From assembly GCA_029865325.1 (NCBI GenBank), contig JAOUHF010000004.1, forward strand, positions 1-52,694: a DNA stretch of 52,694 bases, read 5' to 3'. Source of the stretch: Thermoleophilia bacterium. Lineage in GTDB: Bacteria > Actinomycetota > Thermoleophilia > Gaiellales > Gaiellaceae. Shown here piece after piece: positions 10,230 to 19,459 of this stretch. Position numbers and translations under genes: made by a program. Within the stretch, counting starts at the first letter, position 1, and the number at the start of each line of letters is the position of its first letter. The notes beneath the pieces are model-generated. The model did no database searches. It was not told the DNA's origin and saw nothing but the letters and a program-made list of their open reading frames with translations.

Positions 10230-11307
10230 TCACGGCGATGTTAAGGAGAATCCCTACCCCGGCGAGGAGCACAACGAGACTTGACCCGCCGTAGGAGACG
10301 AACGGAAGCGGAACCCCGGTCAAAGGTGCGATGCCGAGAACGGCGGCGAGGTTGATCGCAGCCTGTCCGCAGATGAGCGCTGTGAGCCCTGCCGCGAGCA
10401 GCTTGCCGAAGGGGTCGCGACAGCGAAGCGCGATGCGAAACCCCGCCACTGCGAACACAGCGAAGGCGCCGATGACGAGCACTGACCCAAGGAGGCCGAG
10501 CTCTTCTCCGATGACGGCGAAGATCATGTCGGTGTGCGCCTCGGGCAGGTACGAGATCTTGCCCACGCCCTCGCCAAGACCCGCTCCGGTGAATCCTCCC
10601 GACCCGATGCCGATCATCGCCTGGACGATCTGGAATCCGGACCCCTGAGCATCGCTCCAGGGATCGAGGAAGCTGAACACTCGCGCGCGGCGATAGGGCT
10701 CGACCCAGATCGCGAGGAGACCCACGCCGGCGGCGAGAACCGACGCTGCCACGAGCAGCCGGAAAGGCACGCCGGCTACAAGAAAGACAGCAAGCATCAT
10801 CCCGCACAGGGAGACGGTCGTTCCGAGATCAGGCTCCAGGAGGATCAGGCCGCAGAAGATCGCGGTGAGCAGTCCGAGCGGCTTGATGAGCTCACCCAAC
10901 GTTCGTGGAGCTCGTCGCCGCGCGAGATACACGGCAGCGAACAGACACAGCGCGAGCTTGGCGAGCTCGGACGGCTGGAAGCTGGCGGGCCCGAGCAGGA
11001 ACCAGCGTCGCGCGCCGTTGATCTGTGGGCCGAGAACGAGCACGGCGACACAGAGACCCAAAGCGATGAGGAGGAGCGGCGGCGCGATGAACCGGAGGCG
11101 GTGGTAGTCGAAGCGGGCGGCCGCCACCAATACGGCCACGCCGATGAGTGCGTACACGGCCTGCCGCTTGAGGTAGCTCATCGGATCGCCGTTGCCGAGA
11201 GTCGCCGACGCCGAGGTCGCGCTGTAGACCATCACGAGCCCGAACGCGACGAGACCCAACGTGACGAACGCGAGGAGCCGCTGGTCGAAGTGCCCATCTC
11301 TCGTCAC
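10072..11307 (-). CDS. ftsW: FtsW, SEDS-family septal peptidoglycan glycosyltransferase
   Basis: This polytopic SEDS protein polymerises lipid II together with its partner FtsI. The 411-residue chain has about ten membrane segments. SEDS landmarks are visible: GARRWFLLGPASFQPSELAKLAL, LLEPDLGTTV, SYLPEAHTDMIFAVIGEELGLLG and PLPFVSYGGSSL. The predicted tail after the last membrane segment (about 52 residues, rich in Arg and Ser, beginning NGTVVQARVPDRSG) is encoded over the start of murG in another frame and has low complexity. The start overlaps the murD stop as ATGA. RodA is an alternative SEDS assignment, but location in the dcw cluster favours FtsW. Confidence 0.95.
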   Translation of the reverse strand: MTRDGHFDQRLLAFVTLGLVAFGLVMVYSATSASATLGNGDPMSYLKRQAVYALIGVAVLVAAARFDYHRLRFIAPPLLLIALGLCVAVLVLGPQINGARRWFLLGPASFQPSELAKLALCLFAAVYLARRRAPRTLGELIKPLGLLTAIFCGLILLEPDLGTTVSLCGMMLAVFLVAGVPFRLLVAASVLAAGVGLLAIWVEPYRRARVFSFLDPWSDAQGSGFQIVQAMIGIGSGGFTGAGLGEGVGKISYLPEAHTDMIFAVIGEELGLLGSVLVIGAFAVFAVAGFRIALRCRDPFGKLLAAGLTALICGQAAINLAAVLGIAPLTGVPLPFVSYGGSSLVVLLAGVGILLNIAVNGTVVQARVPDRSGRNSRARPASARGRRSVARTRSDGDVRRVARSRRVASGS

Positions 11308-12566
11308 GAGAGCGCCTCCACGAGCCGGCGGAACTCGTCGCCTCGGGCCTCAAAGTCTTCGAACTGGTCGAAGCTCGCGCACGCCGGCGAGAGGAGCACG
11401 ACATCGCCGGCTCGGGCGCTCGCCGTCGCCTCCGCGAGAGCCACTACGAGGCTGCCCGCAGCGCTGTATGAAACGCCTGCCGAGCCGAAGGCGTCGGCGA
11501 TCTCTTGTGCACTCTCACCGATGAGATATCCGCGATCGCCCGATCCGAACGCGGCGGCGAGAGACTCGTACGACTCCGCTTTCCCTCGCCCGCCGAGGAT
11601 GACGTGCAGCCGAGACCCGGGGAACGATGCGAGCGCGCGTAACGCTGCGGCGACGTTCGTGGCCTTCGAGTCGTTGACGTAGCGCACGCCCCGAAGCTCG
11701 CGGACGAGCTCGATCCGGTGGGGAACACCGGGGAACGTGCGAAGGCCCTTCGCGATCGCCTCGTCGGGGATCCCGGCAGCACGCGCTGCGACGGTCGCGG
11801 CCGCTGCGTTCTCGCGGTTGTGCGAGCCCGGGATCAGCGGCTCGGCGGGGAGCTCGTCGGCCGCGTCGAACTCCGCCCGGCGGCCGGCGCCGGGAACGGT
11901 GCCGAAGCCGCGTGGAACGACTGCCGTGTCTTCACTCGACTGGCGCTCGAAGATGCGCAGCTTGGCGTCGCTATAGGACTCGAGCGAGCCGTGACGATCC
12001 AGATGATCGGGCTCGAGGTTGAGGAGAATGCCGATCTCGGGATTGAGGGTCTCGACGTCCTCGAGCTGGAACGACGAGAGCTCACAGACGATCCAGGTAT
12101 CGGGCCGAGCCACGCCGACGAGGGACGTGAGCGGACGACCGACATTCCCGGCAACTTCGACGGGCCGATCCGCTGCCCGAAACACCTCCCCGAGAAGCTC
12201 ACTCGTCGTCGTCTTGCCGTTCGTCCCGGTCACTCCGAGGAGTGGGTTCGGGAGGAGCTGTGCACCGAGCTCGACCTCGCTCCAAACGGGGATGCCGCGC
12301 CGGCGGGCGCCGGCGACGAGCCGCGTCTCGCCCGGGACACCCGGGCTCTTCACGACGAGATCTGTCCCCTGTAGCAGCTTCTCCTCCTCGCGTCCCGTGT
12401 GAACTTCGACGCCAAGCTCGAGGAGCCTCCCCACTCCGACGGCTTCGTCGCGATCGAACGCCACCACGTCGGCACCCCGGCCAACGAGCACGGCGGCCGC
12501 AGCGTTCCCGGAGCGCGCAAGCCCCACGACGAGAACGCGTTTGCCGGAGAGCTGGGTCGCGTTCAA
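11304..12566 (-). CDS. murD: UDP-N-acetylmuramoylalanine--D-glutamate ligase
   Basis: MurD adds D-Glu to UDP-MurNAc-L-Ala. The N-terminal dinucleotide-like fold starts GKRVLVVGLARSGNAAA. The P-loop is LLGVTGTNGKTTTSELL, and the ligase motifs NLEPDHLDRHGSLESY, GSHNRENAAAAT and YVNDSKATN are all present. I start it at a TTG at 12566, which overlaps the mraY stop as TTGA, giving 420 residues. The track's start at 12671 lies well inside mraY and adds 35 residues unlike any MurD. The end overlaps ftsW. Confidence 0.93.
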   Translation of the reverse strand: MNATQLSGKRVLVVGLARSGNAAAAVLVGRGADVVAFDRDEAVGVGRLLELGVEVHTGREEEKLLQGTDLVVKSPGVPGETRLVAGARRRGIPVWSEVELGAQLLPNPLLGVTGTNGKTTTSELLGEVFRAADRPVEVAGNVGRPLTSLVGVARPDTWIVCELSSFQLEDVETLNPEIGILLNLEPDHLDRHGSLESYSDAKLRIFERQSSEDTAVVPRGFGTVPGAGRRAEFDAADELPAEPLIPGSHNRENAAAATVAARAAGIPDEAIAKGLRTFPGVPHRIELVRELRGVRYVNDSKATNVAAALRALASFPGSRLHVILGGRGKAESYESLAAAFGSGDRGYLIGESAQEIADAFGSAGVSYSAAGSLVVALAEATASARAGDVVLLSPACASFDQFEDFEARGDEFRRLVEALS

Positions 12567-13579
12567 GGCTCGATGAACTGAAGGAAGTCGCCGTAGAAGA
12601 GAGTGAACCCCGATGCGCAGAGGATCGCGCAGATGATCCAGAATCGAACCATCACCTTGGTCTCCGACCACGCTTTCATCTCGAAGTGGTGGTGGATCGG
12701 CGCCATCAGGAAGACACGTCGCCCCGTCCTCTTGAAGCTGACCACCTGGATGATCAGCGACAGCACTTCGATGACGAAGATCCCCGCGATGAGCGGCAGG
12801 AGAATCTCCGTCCCGGTGACGATCGCAAACCCTGCGATCGCGCCCCCCAGGGCCATCGAGCCCGTGTCGCCCATGAAGACCTCGGCCGGGAAGGCGTTGT
12901 ACCAGAGGAAGCCGATCGTCCCTCCGATCAGCGCTGCCGCGAGCGTGGCGATGTCGAGGTACACCTCGCTGCGGTCACCGGGGACGCCCGAGCGAATCCA
13001 CGCAATCCCCGCGATCGCGAGAAACGTCAGGAGCATGATCGTCGCCGTGCCTGCAGCGAGACCGTCGATGCCGTCGGTGAGATTTGCGCCGTTTACGGTT
13101 CCGGCGATCACCAGGAAGAGAAACGGATAGAAGAGAACGCCCAGGTTCACGTCCCAGCCGACCACGGGAACGTAGATCGATGTCGTGAAACTCTGGGTCT
13201 CCTGTAGAAGCAGGGCGGCCCCCACCGTCACAGCGACGAGGAGCACCATCTTCCAGCGCCCGGGGAGCCCGAGCGAGTGCCGGCGGCGCAGCTTCAGGTA
13301 ATCGTCGCCGAATCCGATCGCAGCGCACCCGAGCGTGATGAAGAGCACCGTCAATGCTTCCGCCGTGTACTGCGAGAGCGCCAGGAAGGGAATGACCGCC
13401 GAGGCGATGATGAGGAGCCCTCCCATCGTCGGCGTCCCCTGCTTGACGACGTGCGCCGCCGGCCCCTCGGCCCGGATCTGCTGACCAAGGTTCCTCGCCC
13501 GCAGCATCTCGATGAACTTCGGCCCGATCACGACGGCGGAGACCATCGCGAGCAGGCCTGCGATCAGGACGGGGACCAT
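12563..13579 (-). CDS. mraY: Phospho-N-acetylmuramoyl-pentapeptide transferase
   Basis: MraY is the polytopic membrane enzyme that transfers phospho-MurNAc-pentapeptide to undecaprenyl phosphate, giving lipid I. The 338-residue chain has about ten membrane segments. Its family motifs are HVVKQGTPTMGGLLI near the N-terminus, FGDDYLKL, NGANLTDGIDGLA (Mg-binding Asp pair), FMGDTGSMALGGA and APIHHHFEMKAWSETKVMVRFWI near the end. The start lies 16 bases inside murF, and the stop overlaps the murD TTG start. Confidence 0.97.
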   Translation of the reverse strand: MVPVLIAGLLAMVSAVVIGPKFIEMLRARNLGQQIRAEGPAAHVVKQGTPTMGGLLIIASAVIPFLALSQYTAEALTVLFITLGCAAIGFGDDYLKLRRRHSLGLPGRWKMVLLVAVTVGAALLLQETQSFTTSIYVPVVGWDVNLGVLFYPFLFLVIAGTVNGANLTDGIDGLAAGTATIMLLTFLAIAGIAWIRSGVPGDRSEVYLDIATLAAALIGGTIGFLWYNAFPAEVFMGDTGSMALGGAIAGFAIVTGTEILLPLIAGIFVIEVLSLIIQVVSFKRTGRRVFLMAPIHHHFEMKAWSETKVMVRFWIICAILCASGFTLFYGDFLQFIEP

Positions 13580-14838
13580 GCTCGAGCGAAGTTCGTGATC
13601 TCCTCGGCGATGCCTTCGAGCCCGACGACTCGCGAGGCCTTTACGAGAACGGCGTCGCCGGGTTTCACCATCGTGCGGGCAGCGTCGAGCGCCTCCTCGG
13701 CTCCAGCCACGCAGACTACTGGCCCATAAGCCCTGGCCGGCTCTCCGACTCCGATCAGCGCGACGCGGAGGCGGGCGGCGAGCTCGCCGATCTCGCGGTG
13801 GTATCGATCCGACTCCACCCCGAGCTCCGCCATCTCTCCGAGGATCGCCACGCGGCGACGCGCCCCCGCGCGCTCCGCTAGATGCTCGAGCGCGGCGCGC
13901 ATCGAGTCGGGGTTCGCGTTGTATGCGTCGTTGATCAGCAGACCTCCACCCGCAAGCAGTGTCTCCTCACCTCGCCAAGGAGAGAGCCGAATGGCGTCGG
14001 CGCCTGCCGAGGCGCGATCGAGCGGAAGCCCGAGCGCCGCGAACGCGTGTAAGGCAGCCAGGGCGTTGACGGCGTGGTGGCGCTGCGTGAACGGAAGCTC
14101 GAGCTCGACGATCCGACCGTCAAGCGAGTAGCGCGCCGTGCTGCCTTCGAGTTCGACCTCGTCCGAGTCGAAGCGCCGCACGGCGATGTCGTCCCGCCCG
14201 AGGTACGGAGCGAGCTCAGACGCCCTTGCGGGAACCACGGCGGTGCCGCCGGGCGGAAGTGACGCGATGGCTTCGGCGTTTGCTTCGGCCACCCGCGCGA
14301 CGGTACCGAGAAGTTCGAGGTGCTCGGGACCGATGTGGGGCACCACGACGATCTCGGGTAGCGCAATCGCGCACAGCGCGGCGATCTGTCCGAGGCCGCG
14401 CATTCCCATCTCCGTGACGAGAATCCGGGTGTCGAGCTCCAGCCGGCACACCGTCAGCGGCAGTCCGATCTCGTTGTTAAGGCTCTTGTCGGCCCAGATC
14501 GTGGGCGCATGTGGCGCGCACAGGGGGCCGAGGATGTCCTTCGTGGTCGTCTTGCCCGCCGAACCGACGACGGCGACCACGCGCGCGTCGCTCTTTCTGC
14601 GGACGAGTGCAGCGAGCGCAGCGAGCGCGACCTTCTGGTCCTTCGGCACGAGAGTCGCCGCGCCACGCGCACGCGCCTCCTCGACGTAGCCGACGCCGGC
14701 GTTGAGCGCCACGAAGAGATCGTCCGGCCCCACCTCACGGGAGTCGGCTTTGATCCCGACGATCGTCCGACCCGGATCTCCACCCTCCAGCGTGCCGAGC
14801 CGGAGCTCGGCGACCTCCGACCACGCGAGCGGGATCAT
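13564..14838 (-). CDS. murF: UDP-N-acetylmuramoyl-tripeptide--D-alanyl-D-alanine ligase
   Basis: MurF adds D-Ala-D-Ala to the UDP-MurNAc-tripeptide. The N-terminal substrate domain contains GIKADSREVGPDDLFVALNA. The P-loop is AVVGSAGKTTTKDIL, then KSLNNEIGLPLTV, VTEMGMRGLGQIA, the family-specific NDAYNANPDSMRAAL and ILGEMAELG. Length (424 residues) is slightly short of the 450 usual but complete. It begins seven bases after the murE stop and overlaps mraY by 16 bases. Confidence 0.96.
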   Translation of the reverse strand: MIPLAWSEVAELRLGTLEGGDPGRTIVGIKADSREVGPDDLFVALNAGVGYVEEARARGAATLVPKDQKVALAALAALVRRKSDARVVAVVGSAGKTTTKDILGPLCAPHAPTIWADKSLNNEIGLPLTVCRLELDTRILVTEMGMRGLGQIAALCAIALPEIVVVPHIGPEHLELLGTVARVAEANAEAIASLPPGGTAVVPARASELAPYLGRDDIAVRRFDSDEVELEGSTARYSLDGRIVELELPFTQRHHAVNALAALHAFAALGLPLDRASAGADAIRLSPWRGEETLLAGGGLLINDAYNANPDSMRAALEHLAERAGARRRVAILGEMAELGVESDRYHREIGELAARLRVALIGVGEPARAYGPVVCVAGAEEALDAARTMVKPGDAVLVKASRVVGLEGIAEEITNFARAWSPS

Positions 14839-14845
14839 TCGCCTG

Positions 14846-16294
14846 TCACCGGAACGAGCCGGGCCCGGCGAGCGCCTCGCGCGCGACCGTGCGGTCGTCG
14901 AAGGGATGGATCACGCCCGCGACCTCCTGGCCCTGCTCGTGCCCCTTGCCCGCGATGACGACGACGTCGCCAGGCTCGGCGATCCCGATCGCCCGCACGA
15001 TCGCTGCACGCCGGTCCGGATCCATCTCCACGTCGACGCCGGTTCCCTGGAGCACATCCGCGATGATCGCGACAGGCTCCTCCGAGCGGGGGTTGTCCGA
15101 CGTGACGATCACGTGATCAGCAAGCTCGACGGCGACCCGGCCCATCAGCGGGCGCTTCCCCCGGTCGCGGTCTCCCCCGGCTCCGAAGACCACGATGATG
15201 CGCCCATCTCCCAGCCCACGCGCTGCGCGGAGCACTGTCTCGAGCGAGTCGGGCGTGTGCGCGTAGTCGACGATGACGGAGAAGTCCTGGCCTTCGTCGA
15301 CGGCCTCGAATCTTCCAGGGACGCCGGCCACGCGGGCAATTCCGGCCGCGATCGCGTCCTCGGCGAGGTTGAGGAGTAGCCCCGCGGCGACCGCCCCCAG
15401 GACGTTCTCAACGTTGAAGAGCCCGCGGAGCGGCGTGTCGATCTCGATCCCTGCGGCGCGAAAGCGGCTTCCGTGGGCCGACAGCGCAAGCGCCTCGGGC
15501 CGAATCTCGGCATCGTCGTCGAGCCCGAAGGTGACGAGCGGTGCCCGATGAACGTCGGCGAGCTCGCTCGCCAGCCGGCGGCCCCAGTCGTCGCCGATGT
15601 TCACGGCGGCGGGGGGAGGCTGTGCCCCGGTGAACAGGCGGCGCTTTGCCTGGAAGTAGTCGTCCATCGTTCCGTGCAGATCGAGGTGGTCCTGGCTCAA
15701 GTTGGTGAAGACGAGCGCATCGAAGCGCACGCGGTCGAGACGACCGAACGCCGATCCATGCGAGGACGCCTCGACTGCAGCGCTGCGATCGCCCTGTTGG
15801 AGCATTTCTCGGAAGAGCCGTTGGAGGTCGATCGCTTCCGGGGTCGTGAACGGCGCGGGGCGATGCTCGCCCCCGACGATCCACTGGATCGTCCCCACGA
15901 GCCCGGAAGTCTGCCCTGGCGAGTCGAGCATCGCCTGGAGCAGGATCGCAGTGGTGGTCTTGCCGTTGGTCCCCGTCACTCCAGCGATCTCGAGCTCCTT
16001 CGTCGGCTCCTCGAAGAACGCGTCTGCGGCAATCGCCATCGCCGCCCGCGAGTCCGCGACGACCAGTTGTGGAACGCTGACTTCGAGCGGACGCTCCACG
16101 ACCAGAGCGGCCGCGCCACGCTCGATCGCCTCCCAAGCGAGATCGTGCCCGTCGACCCGCGCGCCCGGAACGCAGAAGTAGAGAGCGCCTGCCGTCACGC
16201 GTCGTGTGTCGTATGCGAGGTCGGCGATCTCGACCGGCCGCGCTCCGGTCACGTCGCTCGGTGCGAGCGCCCGGATCAGCGCGTCGAGATCCAC
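14846..16294 (-). CDS. murE: UDP-N-acetylmuramoyl-L-alanyl-D-glutamate--2,6-diaminopimelate ligase
   Basis: MurE adds the third stem residue. The P-loop is AGVTGTNGKTTTAIL, with TTPEAIDLQ, EASSHGSAFGR, NLSQDHLDLHGTMDDYF, DYAHTPDSLETVL and GKGHEQGQEV. The specificity loop reads TSDNPRSEEP; DNPR marks meso-diaminopimelate rather than lysine enzymes, so the wall is meso-DAP type. I start it at the GTG at 16294 (VDLDALIRAL), giving 482 residues. The track's ATG at 16444 would add 50 residues translated through the repeat-containing spacer, which does not resemble MurE. Confidence 0.93.
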   Translation of the reverse strand: MDLDALIRALAPSDVTGARPVEIADLAYDTRRVTAGALYFCVPGARVDGHDLAWEAIERGAAALVVERPLEVSVPQLVVADSRAAMAIAADAFFEEPTKELEIAGVTGTNGKTTTAILLQAMLDSPGQTSGLVGTIQWIVGGEHRPAPFTTPEAIDLQRLFREMLQQGDRSAAVEASSHGSAFGRLDRVRFDALVFTNLSQDHLDLHGTMDDYFQAKRRLFTGAQPPPAAVNIGDDWGRRLASELADVHRAPLVTFGLDDDAEIRPEALALSAHGSRFRAAGIEIDTPLRGLFNVENVLGAVAAGLLLNLAEDAIAAGIARVAGVPGRFEAVDEGQDFSVIVDYAHTPDSLETVLRAARGLGDGRIIVVFGAGGDRDRGKRPLMGRVAVELADHVIVTSDNPRSEEPVAIIADVLQGTGVDVEMDPDRRAAIVRAIGIAEPGDVVVIAGKGHEQGQEVAGVIHPFDDRTVAREALAGPGSFR

Positions 16295-16324
16295 TCCGCG
16301 GAAGGCTACTGACTGCGCAGCGGA

Positions 16325-16461
16325 CGGACTCCGCTCGCGCGGATTCCGGCGTCTGGTTGATGCTGGGAGAACCTCCCGATCCTCCCGACCCTTTTCCCTG
16401 GTCCTCTTTGCCGACAAGGCGCTCCGCGCCTTTCCTTGAGGCATCCGCTTCGCGGCCGCGG
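16325..16461 (+). repeat. Interspersed palindromic repeat, copy B (split)
   Basis: The 180-base spacer between ftsI and murE carries both blocks of the repeat. The hairpin CGGACTCCG-CTCGCG-CGGATTCCG lies at 16325-16348. The block GAGGCATCCGCTTCGCGGCCGCGG lies at about 16437-16460. They are separated by about 90 bases of pyrimidine-rich sequence (CCTCCCGATCCTCCCGACCC). Copies A and C have the two blocks nearly adjacent. The rest of the spacer shows no other feature I can name. Confidence 0.55.
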
Positions 16462-16474
16462 CACCCGTGCTTTG

Positions 16475-18159
16475 CTAGCGGCGTGTGGCCGTTCGCGGTG
16501 CGTCCGGGGGCACTTCGAGGTGCTGCAGGTTGAAGCGCGCGATCTCGCTGAACGCCGGCGCAGCCACCACACCGCCGTAGATGCTCCCGCGTGGCTCGTC
16601 GACCATGACCATGACCACGAGCCGGGGCTTCGTCGCGGGCACGAGCCCCACGAACGACGCGACGTAGCGAGAGGTCGAGTAGCGGCCGTTCGAATCGATC
16701 TTCGCGGCAGTGCCCGTCTTGCCCGCGACGGTGTAGCCGGGGATGGCGGCCTCGGTTCCCGTTCCTTCGAGAACGACGCCTCGAAGCATCGACAGCATCT
16801 GGGCCGATACCAGGCGCGACACGACTCGGCGCGTCTTCGGCGCCGCGATCGGCTGGCCGTCGACCCGCTCGATGAGGTGAGGCCTCACGAGCACTCCTCC
16901 GTTCGCGATGGTTGCGTAAGCGCGAGCCATCTGAATCGGCGTCACTGCGATCCCGTGCCCGATCGGCACGGTTCCGATCGTCGACCCCGACCACTGGTCG
17001 AGCGGTAGCGCGAAGCCCGATGACTCACCCGGGAAGTCGATTCCCGTGGTCTCACCGAATCCGAAGCGATCGATCCACGACGCGAGCCGGCCTTCGCCGA
17101 GTCTCTGCGCGATCGTGATCGTGCCGATGTTGGACGAGAACTCCACGATCTGCTTGACCGTCAGCCGCTGCGTCCCGCGCGAGTGGGCTTCTCGGATCAC
17201 GCGATCCGAAACCTTGATCGAGGGCGCAAGTCGGAACGAGGTAGACGGGTTCACGATGCCCTCCTGGAGGGCCGCCGCGACCGTGACGAGCTTGAACGTC
17301 GAGCCCGGCTCGTACGTGTCCGTCACCGCTCGATTGCGGCGACGATCAGGGCGCGTGGTCGGAAAGCGGTTCGCATTGAAACGCGGCGCGACTGCCATCG
17401 CCAGCACCGACCCCGTATAGGGATCCATCACGATGGCCGACGCTGCCCGTGCGCCCCAGCGGCGCACGGTCTCCTGAAGAACGGTCTCGGCGTTCGCCTG
17501 AATCTGATGGTCGATCGTGAGGCGAACATTCTTCCCCGGCGTCTCCGGATTTGTAGAGACGACATCGAGCGCCCGACCGAACGGATCCTTGACGATGGTC
17601 TGGCTTCCGGGCCGGCCGGCGAGCACCGTCTCGAGCGAGCGCTCGAGCCCCTCGAGGCCTTTGTTGTCGAGCCCGGCGAATCCGAGCACCTGAGCCGCAA
17701 CCGGACCCTGAGGATAGGTCCGAAGCTCCTCGGGGTAGAAACCGAGCCCCGCGAAGCCCAGCTTCTCGAGCTCCTCGACCTTAGCGGATCGGCCTTGCGT
17801 GCCACATACACGAACCCTCGTGTGCGATCGACGAGCTGCGGATAGACGATGCCGGGCTCGACGCCGAGCGCCTTGCCCGCAGCCAGCGTCAGGTCTCGTG
17901 GGCGGTCGACCTGACGAGGGTTCGCGTACACCGTGGTCGCCTGCTCGCCGATCGCGAGAGGCTCGCCGTTGCGATCGAAGATCGTCCCGCGCGCAGCCGG
18001 AACAACGACCGTCTCACGATGTTGGCGCAGCGCCATCGCCGCGAGCTCGGGCCCTTTCACCGCCTGCAGCCACACCGCCCGACCGAGCGCAGCGGCGAGG
18101 AGGGCCACGAACACCCCCGCAAGAAGGACGATGCGCCGGTTCGTCGCGGCTGGCTTCAC
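16475..18159 (-). pseudogene. ftsI: FtsI/PBP3 septal transpeptidase, broken by one-base frameshift
   Basis: FtsI is the class B penicillin-binding protein that crosslinks septal peptidoglycan. The N-terminal part (track ORF 17428-18159) has a membrane anchor (IVLLAGVFVALLAAALG) and the start of the pedestal domain (PAARGTIFDRNGEPLA), and is in frame to VYVARKADP. The C-terminal part (track ORF 16475-17689) carries the transpeptidase motifs STFK (EPGSTFKLV), SSN (VEFSSNIGTI) and KTG (VAGKTGTAAK). Between them the reading frame slips. Adding one base near 17785 restores DPAKVEELEKLGFAGLGFYPEELRTYPQGPVAAQVLGFAGL (read in pieces), a normal FtsI segment, and gives about 561 residues. The start overlaps ftsL as ATGA. 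As ftsI is essential in most rods, a sequencing or assembly error is more likely than true loss. Confidence 0.88.
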
Positions 18160-18500
18160 CGACCGAGTTGGACGTAGATCGTCTCGTCGGATTTCGCCGG
18201 CACAAGCCCGAGCTCCTTCTGCGCCAAGCGATCGATTCTCGACGTGGCGGACGCACTCGAGAGCTGCGAGCGCAGCCGGGAGACGTCTGCTCGAAGCTCC
18301 GTGCGCTCACGGCCCGCCTGGTCGAGCTGAAGATTCAGCCGAAGCACGGTCACGTTGACGGCGACGACGCCGGCTAGGAGCACGGCGAAGAGGACGATCC
18401 ACAGAACGCCACCCCCGAGGACCCACGAGCGCCGACGTGCCGCACCGCGCGTGCGCGTGCCGCTGCGGCCGGCACGTGTGCCTTGGGCAATGGTTGACAT
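18156..18500 (-). CDS. ftsL: FtsL-like small bitopic divisome protein
   Basis: This 114-residue protein has a basic N-terminus (GTRTRGAARRRS), one membrane segment (GGVLWIVLFAVLLAGVVAVNVTVL) and a heptad-rich coiled coil (LNLQLDQAGRERTELRADVSRLRSQL). It ends in RIDRLAQKELGLVPA, the conserved close of the FtsL/DivIC group. Sequence conservation in this family is poor, so the call rests on topology and on position between rsmH and ftsI, where FtsL always sits. It would form a complex with FtsQ and a DivIC-like protein to activate FtsW-FtsI. It overlaps rsmH by one base (TGATG) and ftsI by four. Confidence 0.85.
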   Translation of the reverse strand: MSTIAQGTRAGRSGTRTRGAARRRSWVLGGGVLWIVLFAVLLAGVVAVNVTVLRLNLQLDQAGRERTELRADVSRLRSQLSSASATSRIDRLAQKELGLVPAKSDETIYVQLGR

Positions 18501-19459
18501 CAGATCTTGACAGCCGCCCGTAGCCGAGCAGAGCTCGCGCGTGGGTTGTGATCGACTTCACGGGCCGACGGCCGCACGATCCTCGGCGTGAGGATCCGCA
18601 GTTCGGGCTCGTGTCCACATACACAGATGGGGAATTCGGGCGGGCAGGTACAGCCGCGCGCGCGGTCGCGAAGGAAGCGCTTGACGATTCGGTCCTCGAG
18701 CGAGTGGAAGCTGATGACCAGAAGCCGGCCGCCCGGCCGCAGCATCTCGAACGCAGCCGGAAGGCCTGCCTCGAGAGACTCGAGCTCGTGATTGACCTCG
18801 ATCCGGAGAGCCTGAAAGACGCGCTTCGCGGGATGTCCTTCGCCGAAGCGAGCCGGAGCCGGAATCGAGGCGCGAACGACGTCGACCAGCTGCCCGGTGC
18901 GCTCGATCGGGCTCTCGCTTCGACGGCGAACGATCCCGCGGGCTATCTGACGCGCATATCGCTCTTCCCCGTACGTGCGAAAGATCTTCTCGAGCTCCCG
19001 CTCGTCCCACGTTGCGATGACATCGGCCGCGCTGAGCTCATCGGAGGTGTCCATCCGCATGTCCAGCGCAGCGTCCGTGGCATACGAGAAGCCACGCTCG
19101 GGCCGATCGACCTGCATCGAGCTCAGACCGAGGTCGAGCAGAACGGCGTCGGCGCCGACGCCGTTCCCGGCGAGCTGCGACAAGACGACGGCGTAGTCGC
19201 CGCGCAGGAAGCGCATCTGCACGCCGCGTGTCGACGCCTTGACGCGGTCGAAGTACGAGCGCGCGGTCGGGTCGCGATCGATTGCCATGAGCTTGCCGCT
19301 ACCCTGGAGATCTGCTGCGAGCAGGCGCGAATGGCCCCCTGCTCCAAATGTCCCGTCGACGATCGTCTCTCCCGGCTGGATGGAGAGAAGCTCGCGCACC
19401 TCCTCGGCCAGCACGGGGACGTGATCAGCTGCGTCTGTCTGCTGCACGTTCGGCAACAT
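18500..19459 (-). CDS. rsmH: 16S rRNA (cytosine1402-N4)-methyltransferase
   Basis: RsmH (MraW) methylates N4 of C1402 in the ribosomal decoding centre. It contains HVPVLAEEVRELL, the SAM-binding IVDGTFGAGGHSRLL, LLDLGLSSMQVDRPERGFSY with the family marker DLGLSS, HPAKRVFQALRIEVNHEL and VISFHSLEDRIVKRFL. A C-terminal cysteine cluster (CTCPPEFPICVCG) is typical. I chose the ATG at 19459; the track uses an upstream TTG at 19465, and a GTG at 19447 is also possible. All candidates overlap the mraZ end. Confidence 0.95.
   Translation of the reverse strand: MLPNVQQTDAADHVPVLAEEVRELLSIQPGETIVDGTFGAGGHSRLLAADLQGSGKLMAIDRDPTARSYFDRVKASTRGVQMRFLRGDYAVVLSQLAGNGVGADAVLLDLGLSSMQVDRPERGFSYATDAALDMRMDTSDELSAADVIATWDERELEKIFRTYGEERYARQIARGIVRRRSESPIERTGQLVDVVRASIPAPARFGEGHPAKRVFQALRIEVNHELESLEAGLPAAFEMLRPGGRLLVISFHSLEDRIVKRFLRDRARGCTCPPEFPICVCGHEPELRILTPRIVRPSAREVDHNPRASSARLRAAVKI

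Noticed and set aside
16295-16444. 50-residue N-terminal extension of MurE in the track
   Set aside because: It is translated through palindromic repeat copy B and resembles no MurE; a GTG at 16294 gives the normal start.
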